Origin: Caulobacter sp.
Lineage (GTDB): Bacteria; Pseudomonadota; Alphaproteobacteria; Caulobacterales; Caulobacteraceae
Assembly (NCBI GenBank): GCA_014378155.1
Contig: JACMOF010000289.1
Location: 1 to 19,262 of the forward strand
Reading direction: 5' to 3'
Length of the DNA: 19,262 bases
Part shown: positions 1 to 7,074 of the stretch, in pieces
Layout: the number at the start of each line of letters is the position of its first letter
Position numbering within the stretch: the first letter of the stretch is position 1
The notes under the pieces: generated by a model
The model's database searches: none
Told to the model about the DNA's origin: nothing
Seen by the model: only the letters and a program-made list of their open reading frames with translations
Translations under genes and position numbers: made by a program

Positions 1-776
1 AGCTTCTTGAAGCAGAGATTGGCGTGGCGTTGAGCGACGCCGCGCGAGGTCGCCGGGTTCGAGACGGCTTTCGCATCGCGCTCGTCGGGGCTCCGAATTC
101 CGGCAAGAGCACCTTGCTCAATGGCCTGGCGGAACGCGACGCCGCCATTGTCACCTCAACGCCAGGCACCACGAGAGACATCATCGAGGTCCCGATGATC
201 CTGGGCGGCTACAAGGTCCTGGTGGCGGACACCGCGGGTCTACGGGCCACTGAAGACACCATCGAGGCCGAGGGCGTTCGCCGGGCTCAAGCCTGGGCGC
301 GCGAGGCCGACCTGCGGCTATGGGTCGTCGACGCTTCGATGTTCCACGTGAAACAAGGCGACGACTACGACGTCACCCGCCCCGGAGACTGGGCGGTGAT
401 CAACAAGATCGACATCGTCGACAAGGCTCGGCTCGGCGAGGTGCGTGATGCCCTGTCCGCCCGAGGGTTCCTTGTCGTCGAGATGGCCGCCCGGAAGCCA
501 GGGGGCGCGGAAGCCGCGCGAGCGGCGTTGGCGTCCCACGTGGTTGACGCTCTGTCTGGCGCGGAGTTCCCCGCCGCGACGCGCATCCGTCACGCCGAAA
601 GCCTGACCGAGGCCCGCCGCTTTTTACAACGCGCCCTGTCCGATGTTGGTCTGGAGGTGGAGCTCGCGGCAGAGGACGTCAGGCTCGCCGCGCGCGCCCT
701 GTCCCGCATCACGGGCCGGATCGATCCCGAGGATGTTCTCGACCGCGTGTTTTCAAGCTTTTGCATCGGCAAGTGA
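1..776 (+). CDS. mnmE: MnmE tRNA-modifying GTPase (5' end cut off by the window)
   Basis: MnmE (TrmE) works with MnmG to install the 5-carboxymethylaminomethyl group on the wobble uridine of certain tRNAs. The frame is open from base 3, so the gene begins upstream of the window. About 257 C-terminal residues are visible, against roughly 450 for the whole protein; the N-terminal folate-binding domain is missing. G-domain motifs are clear: G1 [10 protein letters not shown]2 TTRD, G3 DTAG and G4 NKID. The protein ends in FCIGK, the conserved C-terminal motif whose Cys is a family hallmark. The GTG at 24 is an internal valine codon, not the start, because the frame continues upstream as family-like helical sequence. 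A parS site at 340-355 is read as codons for MFHVKQ between G3 and G4. Identification is very secure. Confidence 0.97.
   Translation, partial: LLEAEIGVALSDAARGRRVRDGFRIALVGAPNSGKSTLLNGLAERDAAIVTSTPGTTRDIIEVPMILGGYKVLVADTAGLRATEDTIEAEGVRRAQAWAREADLRLWVVDASMFHVKQGDDYDVTRPGDWAVINKIDIVDKARLGEVRDALSARGFLVVEMAARKPGGAEAARAALASHVVDALSGAEFPAATRIRHAESLTEARRFLQRALSDVGLEVELAAEDVRLAARALSRITGRIDPEDVLDRVFSSFCIGK
340..355. promoter_or_regulatory. parS: parS centromere site 1 (inside mnmE)
   Basis: TGTTCCACGTGAAACA matches the canonical ParB-binding site TGTTTCACGTGAAACA at 15 of 16 positions. It lies inside the mnmE coding region and is translated as part of MFHVKQ. It is identical to the sites at 777 and (reverse-complemented) 836, which makes chance very unlikely. 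In Caulobacter the parS cluster is close to parAB and the replication origin, as here. Confidence 0.93.
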
Positions 777-792
777 TGTTCCACGTGAAACA
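777..792. promoter_or_regulatory. parS: parS centromere site 2 (abuts the mnmE stop)
   Basis: TGTTCCACGTGAAACA begins at the first base after the mnmE TGA stop. It has the same sequence and orientation as the site at 340-355, and matches the canonical palindrome at 15 of 16 positions. ParB (encoded at 4340-5233) would load here and spread as a CTP-dependent clamp. Confidence 0.95.
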
Positions 793-835
793 TCGCCTTG
801 AACCATCCACAGCCTAATCACAGATGTATGGCGAC

Positions 836-851
836 TGTTTCACGTGGAACA
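836..851. promoter_or_regulatory. parS: parS centromere site 3 (mnmE-mnmG intergenic)
   Basis: TGTTTCACGTGGAACA is the exact reverse complement of parS sites 1 and 2, placed 59 bp downstream of site 2. It lies in the leader region of mnmG, so bound or spreading ParB could affect mnmG transcription; that effect is inference. Confidence 0.95.
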
Positions 852-900
852 GCCGCGACCGACTCGCCCACGCGGTGAGTCCCGCGTATAAGGTTCTCTG

Positions 901-922
901 CGCCCCCGCTGAGACGGGGGCG
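901..922 (+). other. Perfect 8-bp hairpin in the mnmG leader
   Basis: CGCCCCCG and CGGGGGCG form a perfect 8-bp GC-rich stem around the 6-base loop CTGAGA, 20 bases before the mnmG start codon. The sequence after it (TTCGCATT) is only weakly T-rich. It could be a weak terminator or attenuator after mnmE, or a structured 5' leader of mnmG. The sequence alone does not decide between these. Confidence 0.5.
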
Positions 923-942
923 TTCGCATTGAGGCGCGCCGC

Positions 943-2799
943 TTGTCCAACACCTGGGATGTCATTGTCATCGGCGGCGGTCACGCTGGCTGCGAAGCCG
1001 CCTCTGCGTCGGCCAGGGCCGGCGCGCGCACGCTGTTACTGACCCACAAGCTCGAAACCGTCGGCGAAATGTCGTGCAACCCGGCCATCGGCGGGCTGGG
1101 CAAAGGCCATCTGGTGCGCGAGATCGACGCCTTGGATGGCCTCATGGCGCGGATGGCGGACAAGGCCGGCATCCAATATCGACTCCTGAACCGCTCCAAG
1201 GGGCCCGCCGTGCGCGGCCCCCGTTCCCAGATCGATCGCAAGCTCTATCGCGAGGCGGTGCAGGCCGAGCTGTTTTCCCACGTGAACCTGGACGTGATCG
1301 CCGCCGCCGCTGAGGACTTGATCGTCGAGGGCGGCGTCGTCGCCGGTGTGGTTGACGGGGAGGGCGGCGCCTATCGCGCGCCGCGCGTCGTGCTGACCAC
1401 GGGCACCTTCTTGAAGGGCGTGATCCACCAGGGCCAGACTCGCACCCCGGCCGGCCGTGTAGGCGACGCGCCTTCGATCGGCCTGTCGGACCGGCTCTAC
1501 GCGCTCGGCTTTGACATGGGCCGCCTCAAGACGGGCACACCCGCGCGGCTGGACGGCAAGACCATCGCCTGGGATCGCCTGGAAATGCAGGCCGCCGACG
1601 AGGACCCCGAGCCGTTCTCGTTTCTCAATTCCACGGTGGACGTGCCCCAGATCCAGTGCGGCATTACCTATACGACCGCCGAGACCCACAAGATCATCGC
1701 CGACCGCCTGGGCGAATCCGCCGTCTATGGCGGCCGCGCCACCGGGATCGGCCCGCGCTATTGCCCCTCGATCGAGGACAAGGTCGTCCGCTTCGCCGAC
1801 AAGACCAGCCACCAGGTCTTCTTGGAGCCAGAAGGCCTGGACGACGACACGGTCTATCCGAACGGCATATCGACCTCGGTCTCGCCCGAGACGCAGTTGC
1901 TGTTCCTCCGCACCATGCCGGGCCTCGAGACCGTCGAGGTCATCCGGTATGGCTATGCGATCGAGTACGACTATGTCGACCCGCGCGAGCTCTACCCGAC
2001 CCTTGAGACCAAGCGCCTGGCCGGACTCTACCTGGCGGGTCAGATCAACGGCACGACGGGTTATGAGGAAGCGGGCGCCCAAGGCCTGGTCGCCGGCCTG
2101 AACGCCGCGCGGGCGGGGCAGGGCAAGGAGCCCGCGATCTTCGCCCGCGATGAGGCCTATATCGGCGTGATGATCGACGACCTGGTCACCCGGGGCGTCA
2201 CCGAACCCTATCGCATGTTCACCAGCCGCGCCGAGTTTCGCCTGGTGCTGCGGGCCGACAACGCCGACCAGCGCCTGACCGATCGCGGCCTTGAACTGGG
2301 CTGCGTGGGGAAGGACCGTGCAGCTGCCTGGTCCATGAAGAAAGCCGAGCTTGAGGCCGTTCGGGCCTTTGCCCGTTCGGTCAATCTGACGCCGGCCGCC
2401 GCCGTGAAGGCCGGCTTCAAGGTTAATGCCGACGGCCAGCGCCGCGACGTCCTGGCCATGCTCGCCCTACCGGAGGTTACGCTCGACGGCCTGACCTCGG
2501 TATGGCCGGAGATTTCCACGTGGAGCCCGATGGCCCGCGAGCAGATCGAGATCGAGGCGGCCTATGCCGGCTATCTCGACCGCCAACGCATCGACGCCGA
2601 AGCCTTCCGCAGGGAAGAGGATCTGCGCCTGCCGGGCGATCTGGACTACGTCCTGGTGGGCAGTCTGTCGAACGAGGTGCGCGAGAAGCTGCAGCGCGTC
2701 AAACCTCTCACCCTGGGCCAGGCGGCCCGCATCGAAGGCGTGACGCCAGGAGCCCTGACGGCGCTGCTGGCCCATGTGCGGCGCGCCCGTGCAGCCTGA
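943..2799 (+). CDS. mnmG: MnmG (GidA), FAD-dependent tRNA uridine 5-carboxymethylaminomethyl modification enzyme
   Basis: MnmG is the FAD- and NADH-using partner of MnmE in tRNA wobble-U34 modification and acts in the cytoplasm. The 618-residue product has the usual family length. Near the N-terminus it has the dinucleotide-binding motif [12 protein letters not shown], then [10 protein letters not shown] with a conserved Cys at residue 45. The first family signature, [15 protein letters not shown], has Cys at about 274. The second, around [17 protein letters not shown], follows, and a helical C-terminal domain ends the protein. The start is TTG at 943, which places the FAD motif at the expected distance from the N-terminus; no better ATG is available. 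rsmG starts 4 bases after the stop, so the two are probably co-transcribed. Two weak parS-like CACGTG sites lie inside the gene. Confidence 0.97.
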   Translation: MSNTWDVIVIGGGHAGCEAASASARAGARTLLLTHKLETVGEMSCNPAIGGLGKGHLVREIDALDGLMARMADKAGIQYRLLNRSKGPAVRGPRSQIDRKLYREAVQAELFSHVNLDVIAAAAEDLIVEGGVVAGVVDGEGGAYRAPRVVLTTGTFLKGVIHQGQTRTPAGRVGDAPSIGLSDRLYALGFDMGRLKTGTPARLDGKTIAWDRLEMQAADEDPEPFSFLNSTVDVPQIQCGITYTTAETHKIIADRLGESAVYGGRATGIGPRYCPSIEDKVVRFADKTSHQVFLEPEGLDDDTVYPNGISTSVSPETQLLFLRTMPGLETVEVIRYGYAIEYDYVDPRELYPTLETKRLAGLYLAGQINGTTGYEEAGAQGLVAGLNAARAGQGKEPAIFARDEAYIGVMIDDLVTRGVTEPYRMFTSRAEFRLVLRADNADQRLTDRGLELGCVGKDRAAAWSMKKAELEAVRAFARSVNLTPAAAVKAGFKVNADGQRRDVLAMLALPEVTLDGLTSVWPEISTWSPMAREQIEIEAAYAGYLDRQRIDAEAFRREEDLRLPGDLDYVLVGSLSNEVREKLQRVKPLTLGQAARIEGVTPGALTALLAHVRRARAA

Positions 2800-2803
2800 T
2801 CCC

Positions 2804-3457
2804 ATGACCGACCTGATCATCGAACCGCTCGAGCCCCTCGACGCAGCCGCCTTCCAGCGGTTAACGGCATGTAGCGAGGCCCAGCTGTCCGACCTGCGGC
2901 GTTTTCAAGCCCTGCTCACCGAGTGGAACGCCGTGATGAACCTGGTGGGGCCGGCCTCGCTACCAAACTTCTGGAACCGCCATGCCTGGGACAGCGCGCA
3001 ACTCCTGAAGCTGGAGCCCGAGGCCAGAATCTGGGCCGACCTGGGCGCCGGCGCTGGCTTGCCGGGCGTGGTGCTGGCGATCCTGTTGAAGGACACGCCG
3101 GGCGCCAAGGTCCATCTGATCGAGAGCATGACCAAGCGTTGCAAGTTCCTGCACGCGGTGGTCGATGACCTGAAGCTGCCCGCTGACGTTCATAACGGTC
3201 GCGCCGAGGAGCTCGACCTCAAGGTCGATGTCGTCACGGCTCGGGCCTGCGCGCCGATGGTCAGACTTCTGGGTTACGCCCAGCCCTACCTGAAGCGCGG
3301 CGCGACGGGCTGGTTCCTGAAGGGACAGGATGTCGCTGCGGAACTGGTCGAGGCCGCGACCTATTGGAAATTCGAGTCCGACCTGCGGCCCTCCCTGAGC
3401 GACCCGCGAGGCCAGATCGTGCAAGTGAAAGGGCTTAAAAGTGTCCGTAAAGTCTGA
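2804..3457 (+). CDS. rsmG: RsmG (GidB), 16S rRNA (guanine-N7) methyltransferase
   Basis: RsmG uses S-adenosylmethionine to methylate N7 of a guanine in the 530 loop of 16S rRNA (G527 in E. coli numbering). The 217-residue protein has the expected size. Its SAM-binding motif reads ADLGAGAGLPGVVLAILL at roughly residues 75-92, and a later VVTARACAPM segment matches the family. I chose the ATG at 2804 over an upstream in-frame start at 2774, because 2774 would overlap mnmG and add a tail untypical of the family. The last 17 bases overlap the parA start, so rsmG and parA are likely translationally coupled in the mnmG-rsmG-parA-parB order typical of this locus. Confidence 0.96.
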   Translation: MTDLIIEPLEPLDAAAFQRLTACSEAQLSDLRRFQALLTEWNAVMNLVGPASLPNFWNRHAWDSAQLLKLEPEARIWADLGAGAGLPGVVLAILLKDTPGAKVHLIESMTKRCKFLHAVVDDLKLPADVHNGRAEELDLKVDVVTARACAPMVRLLGYAQPYLKRGATGWFLKGQDVAAELVEAATYWKFESDLRPSLSDPRGQIVQVKGLKSVRKV

Positions 3458-4253
3458 CCAACCGCTGCGCGTCCTGGCGATCGCCAATCAGAAGGGCGGG
3501 GTCGGCAAGACCACCACCGCGATCAATCTGGGCACGGCCCTGGCGGCCTGCGGCGAACGGGTGCTGCTGATCGACGCCGATCCGCAGGGCAATTGCTCGA
3601 CGGGCCTGGGCATCACCCGCATGCAGCGCAAGACCACGCTCTATGACGTGTTGATGGGCGAGAAACCGGTCGTCGACGCCGCGGTCCGCACCGAGCTGCC
3701 GGGCTTGGACGTCATTCCCGCCGACGCCGACCTGTCGGGCGTCGAGATCGAGCTTGGCCAGGTAGCGCGCCGGTCCTACCGTTTGCGCGACGCCCTGGAG
3801 CCGCTCCGCGCCGGCGGCCCCTACACCTATGTGCTGATCGACTGCCCGCCCTCGCTGAACGTGCTGACCGCCAACGCCATGACCGCCGCCGACGCCGTGT
3901 TCGTGCCGCTGCAGTGCGAATTCTTCGCTCTGGAGGGCCTCACTCAGCTGATGCGAACCATCGAACGCGTGCGCGGCAGCTTGAATCCCAAGCTGGAAAT
4001 CCAGGGCGTGGTGCTGACCATGTACGACCGCCGCAACAGTCTGTCCGACCAGGTGGCGCGCGATGTTCGGCAACACTTTGGCGACAAGGTCTATGACGCG
4101 GTCATACCCCGCAACGTCCGGGTGTCCGAGGCCCCGTCGTTCGGTAAACCCGTGCTGCTCTATGATCTGAAATGCGCCGGCAGCCAGGCTTACCTGCGTC
4201 TGGCGCGCGAAGTGATCACGCGTGAAAAGTCACGGTTGGCCCAAGCGGCGTAG
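3441..4253 (+). CDS. parA: ParA chromosome-partitioning ATPase
   Basis: ParA binds DNA non-specifically as an ATP-bound dimer and retracts before the ParB-parS complex, carrying the duplicated origin region to the opposite pole. The 270-residue protein has the deviant Walker A motif KGGVGKTT at residues 18-25, Walker A' IDADPQGN near 44-51, and the Walker B-region motif LIDCPPSL. The start is the GTG at 3441, with a purine-rich AAAGGG about 8 bases upstream, inside the end of rsmG. Only 86 bases separate its stop from the parB start. The sequence closely resembles Caulobacter ParA. In Caulobacter parA is essential and its dosage affects cell-cycle progression. Confidence 0.97.
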   Translation: MSVKSDQPLRVLAIANQKGGVGKTTTAINLGTALAACGERVLLIDADPQGNCSTGLGITRMQRKTTLYDVLMGEKPVVDAAVRTELPGLDVIPADADLSGVEIELGQVARRSYRLRDALEPLRAGGPYTYVLIDCPPSLNVLTANAMTAADAVFVPLQCEFFALEGLTQLMRTIERVRGSLNPKLEIQGVVLTMYDRRNSLSDQVARDVRQHFGDKVYDAVIPRNVRVSEAPSFGKPVLLYDLKCAGSQAYLRLAREVITREKSRLAQAA

Positions 4254-4339
4254 AGCCCGCTTGAGGATAACCATCCAAGTCATTGTCTGAGTTGAATGTT
4301 GAGCGCGTGCGGGAGTCGGTTGTGGTGGGAGAGCCGGGG

Positions 4340-5233
4340 ATGTCTGAAGGTCGTCGTGGTCTGGGTCGGGGCCTGTCGGCTCTGCTCGGCGAGGTCGAAT
4401 CCGCGCCCGCCCAGGCCCCCGGTGATACCGTGGGAGGGTCGCGCGAAGCCCCGATCGAACTGATCCGCCGTAACCCCAACCAGCCGCGCCGGACATTCCG
4501 CGAGGATGACTTGGTAGAACTTTCGGACTCGATCCGCGAGAAGGGCGTGCTGCAGCCGATCCTGGTCCGCCCCGCCGCTGGCGCCCCAGGCGAGTACCAG
4601 ATCGTCGCCGGCGAGCGCCGCTGGCGAGCCGCGCAACGCGCCGGCCTCAAGACCATCCCGATCATGATCCGCGAGTTGGACGATTTGGCGGTGCTGGAGA
4701 TAGGCATCATCGAGAACGTCCAGCGCGCCGACCTCAACGCCTTGGAAGAGGCGCTGAGCTACAAGGTGCTGCTAGAGAAGTTCGGTCGCACCCAGGAAGC
4801 GATCGCCCAGACCGTCGGCAAGAGTCGCAGCCACGTCGCCAATACCCTGCGCCTGCTGAACCTGCCGGACGCGGTGCAGTCCTACGTGACCTCGGGTGAA
4901 CTGACCGCCGGCCACGCCCGCGCCATCGCCTCGGCTCCGGATCCGACGGCGCTGGCCAAGGAAGTCATCGCCAAGGGCCTGTCGGTCCGCGACGCCGAGG
5001 CCCTGGCCCGCCGGACCCCGCAGGCCGCCGGCGAAGTTCGCGCCAAGTCGGCCGGTGGTCGTCCCGCGAAGTCGAAGGACACCGACACGCAGTCGCTGGA
5101 AGCCGACCTGTCGTCGCTGCTCGGCCTCGATGTCGAGATCGACGACCGTGGCGGGGCCGGCGCCCTGACGATCCGCTATGCGACGCTCGAGCAACTCGAT
5201 GACCTCTGCGGTCGCCTGACCCGCGCCATCTGA
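4340..5233 (+). CDS. parB: ParB chromosome-partitioning CTPase and parS-binding protein
   Basis: ParB binds parS, loads onto DNA as a CTP-dependent sliding clamp and stimulates the ATPase of ParA; in Caulobacter it also recruits the polar and division factors PopZ and MipZ. From the ATG at 4340 the product is 297 residues. An N-terminal ParA-contacting segment, RRGLGRGLSALLG, spans about residues 5-17. CTP-binding boxes follow: GERRWRA at 91-97 and ENVQRADLNALEE at 125-137. The helix-turn-helix region around 151-172 contains GKSRSHVANTLRLL. A Lys/Arg-rich linker leads to the C-terminal dimerisation domain. An in-frame TTG at 4283 would add 19 residues, but MSEGRRGLGRGLSALLG is the usual Caulobacter N-terminus and GGGAG lies just upstream of the ATG, so the shorter form is preferred. 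Confidence 0.96.
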   Translation: MSEGRRGLGRGLSALLGEVESAPAQAPGDTVGGSREAPIELIRRNPNQPRRTFREDDLVELSDSIREKGVLQPILVRPAAGAPGEYQIVAGERRWRAAQRAGLKTIPIMIRELDDLAVLEIGIIENVQRADLNALEEALSYKVLLEKFGRTQEAIAQTVGKSRSHVANTLRLLNLPDAVQSYVTSGELTAGHARAIASAPDPTALAKEVIAKGLSVRDAEALARRTPQAAGEVRAKSAGGRPAKSKDTDTQSLEADLSSLLGLDVEIDDRGGAGALTIRYATLEQLDDLCGRLTRAI

Positions 5234-5494
5234 GTCCGAAAACGGACCCGTCTGTCGCGCATGGAGCGGACCGTTGCCGTGGTCCTGCCGGCTCTGTTTT
5301 CGACAGGCGAGATTGATCTGGTCGCAAACGGGCGACAACCTATTGATCCATAGGTATTATTCTGAGGAAATGGCGTGAAATTGGTCGCCGTCGGATCTGT
5401 CGTTTTCCACAGTTTTGAAGATCTAGAACTAAGCTGAAGCTTGACGGCGCGAGCGACTCCTAATCTGGCGCTGACCTTTTACCCCAGCGGCTTG
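5234..5494. other. parB-holA convergent intergenic region
   Basis: These 261 bases lie between the ends of two convergent genes. A short hairpin (GTCCG, AAAA loop, CGGAC, 5234-5247) directly follows the parB stop but has no T-run, so terminator function is doubtful. Bases about 5338-5445 are visibly richer in A and T than the surrounding coding DNA and contain TATTAT at 5355-5360 and a GANTC site, GACTC, at 5455-5459. I see no coding region, tRNA or strong terminator. Confidence 0.5.
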
Positions 5495-6547
5495 CTACAG
5501 CCCCAGCCGCCGCGCCTTGCCGGCGATCTGCAGGGCCAGACGCTCGGAAATCAGCTGGTCGGGCGAGCCGGAGGTCTTGCAGGCCTTGTCGGCGGCCAGC
5601 ACCTCGGCCTGGACCATCAGCAGCTGGTCCAGCGTCCAGGCGCGGGCCTGGCGCAGGAATTCGCGCTCGGTCTTCCAGAACACGCCCGACGCCTTGGCGG
5701 CGGCGGCCAGGTCGATGCCGTTTTTGTGCAGGGTCAAGGTGCGGCGCAGGCGGCCCAGATGGTAGCCCATGGCTCTCACCGCTGCGGGTCCGCCCTCACC
5801 TTCGGCGGCGGCGCGGCGCAGGCCGGCCTGGGCGGGACCCAGGCGGCCGCCAAAGGCGTCGACGGCGGCGTCGCCCAGTGAGGCCTCGGGCTCGACCCCC
5901 AGGAAGTCGGTCAGGTCGGCCGGGGTGGCCACAAAGCCGCTGCCCGGGTTCAGATAGAGCGCCAGGCGCTCGATCTCGGCCCGGGCCACGCCGCGCTCCT
6001 TGGGCAGGCGCGAGACGAACAGGTCAAGAGCCTCGCCGTTCAGACTGACCTTGTCCTTGGCCAGGGTCTCGCGGGTCAGGCGGGCCAGGTCTCCGGCCTC
6101 GTCCTCGTAACAGGGGATCACCGCCGCTCCGGTCGACTTCTCGGCGGCCTTGCGCAGTGCCGAGTTGCGGTCGAGCGCCCCGGCTTCGATCAGGAATAGG
6201 GCGTCCGGGTTGAGCTGGCCCTCCACATGGCGGGTGAGGGCCTCGGCGGCCTGTTTGTCGGGTCCAGTCTTCTCTCCCGTCAGCCGCAAGCGCACCAGGC
6301 GGCGCCCGCCCATCATCGACAGGGCCGACAGCTCGTCTTCCAGCTTGCCAGCCTGGCTGTCGAGATCGCTCTCGGTCAGCTGGGCGGTGTCGAAGGGATC
6401 GTCGGGCCGCTCGAACAGCCGCTTGGCCAGTTGGTCGGCGCGATCGCGCACGACTCCTCGATCACGGCCATAGATCACCACGGCCCGGATCTCGCGGGAC
6501 GGGTCCTTCAGGAAGCGTTCGATGTCCGGTCGCTTCGACAGGATCAT
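5495..6547 (-). CDS. holA: HolA, DNA polymerase III delta subunit
   Basis: The delta subunit is the clamp-loader component that opens the beta sliding clamp ring. The 350-residue protein fits the family in length and architecture. An N-terminal AAA+-like fold contains VVIYGRDRGVVRDRADQLA at about residues 22-40, and a LSMMGGRRLVRLR segment near 75-87 is characteristic of the delta family, which lacks a working Walker A motif. The C-terminal part is an all-helical collar domain. It starts 11 bases after the lptE stop and is the last gene of the leuS-lptE-holA run, an order common in Alphaproteobacteria. It converges on parB. Confidence 0.92.
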   Translation of the reverse strand: MILSKRPDIERFLKDPSREIRAVVIYGRDRGVVRDRADQLAKRLFERPDDPFDTAQLTESDLDSQAGKLEDELSALSMMGGRRLVRLRLTGEKTGPDKQAAEALTRHVEGQLNPDALFLIEAGALDRNSALRKAAEKSTGAAVIPCYEDEAGDLARLTRETLAKDKVSLNGEALDLFVSRLPKERGVARAEIERLALYLNPGSGFVATPADLTDFLGVEPEASLGDAAVDAFGGRLGPAQAGLRRAAAEGEGGPAAVRAMGYHLGRLRRTLTLHKNGIDLAAAAKASGVFWKTEREFLRQARAWTLDQLLMVQAEVLAADKACKTSGSPDQLISERLALQIAGKARRLGL

Positions 6548-6558
6548 GGGCTAGGATC

Positions 6559-7071
6559 CTAGGCCTTGGCCTTGCCCGCCAACCAGACGGCCAGGTCGAG
6601 CTGGATCTTGCGCGCCACCTCGGTCGCCGCCCGCTCCTGCCCGTCCTGCTGAGCCGCGATGGCGGCATAGGGCTGGTCGGCGGAGTCGTAGGTCACTGCG
6701 GCGTTGGCCGTGCCAGCGCGCACCGTCAGGCCGGTCTTGGCGTCCAGCAGCTGCCAATAGGCCGTCAGGTTCAGCTCGTAGCGGTTGGCCACGTTGTCGA
6801 CGCGCACGCCGCGGGCGTAGCGCATCTCCTTCAGCGTGAAGACCAGCTTGTGCGAGGGCAGGACATTGACGTCGCGCGCCAGGGCGTCGTCCAGCTGCTC
6901 GCGCACCAGATAGCCTGAGCGGCCTTCGGGCGCGACCACCTCTATGGCGCCCAGGCCCTTGGTGACGACCTGCGGTCCGTACAGGGGCGTGAAGCCGCAA
7001 CCCACCAGGGCCACGGCGGAGGCGGCGATCAGGGCCGCCGGAAAGATCTTTAAGAGCGGAAAGCGGTTCAT
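6559..7071 (-). CDS. lptE: LptE-like LPS-assembly lipoprotein
   Basis: LptE is the outer-membrane lipoprotein that plugs the LptD barrel and helps deliver lipopolysaccharide to the cell surface. The 170-residue product has a lipoprotein signal peptide: Lys/Arg near the N-terminus, a hydrophobic core, and lipobox ALVGC with the acylated Cys at residue 25. GFTPLYGP follows directly, the usual start of mature alphaproteobacterial LptE-family proteins. Later parts such as LPSHKLVFTLKEMRYARGV and YELNLTAYWQL are consistent with the family's alpha/beta fold. The start lies 3 bases downstream of the leuS stop and holA follows after 11 bases, so the three are probably one operon. LptE is poorly conserved in sequence, so the call rests on signal peptide, context and size as much as on similarity. 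Confidence 0.85.
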   Translation of the reverse strand: MNRFPLLKIFPAALIAASAVALVGCGFTPLYGPQVVTKGLGAIEVVAPEGRSGYLVREQLDDALARDVNVLPSHKLVFTLKEMRYARGVRVDNVANRYELNLTAYWQLLDAKTGLTVRAGTANAAVTYDSADQPYAAIAAQQDGQERAATEVARKIQLDLAVWLAGKAKA

Positions 7072-7074
7072 CGA

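Noticed and set aside
537..542. CACGTG core in mnmE as a further parS
   Set aside because: The flanking bases (CGTCC and GTTGA) do not match parS arms; the 6-base core is expected several times by chance in a window this size.
824..1042. A 72-codon plus-strand frame spanning parS site 3 and the mnmG start
   Set aside because: It overlaps mnmG in another frame, contains parS and the leader hairpin, and resembles no protein family.
1036..2082. A 348-codon minus-strand open frame opposite mnmG
   Set aside because: It is antisense to clear MnmG motifs; its composition is typical of a reading-frame shadow in GC-rich DNA.
4283..4339. N-terminal extension of ParB from the TTG at 4283
   Set aside because: The known Caulobacter ParB N-terminus starts at MSEGRRGLGRGL (4340), which has GGGAG just upstream; the extension has no family support.
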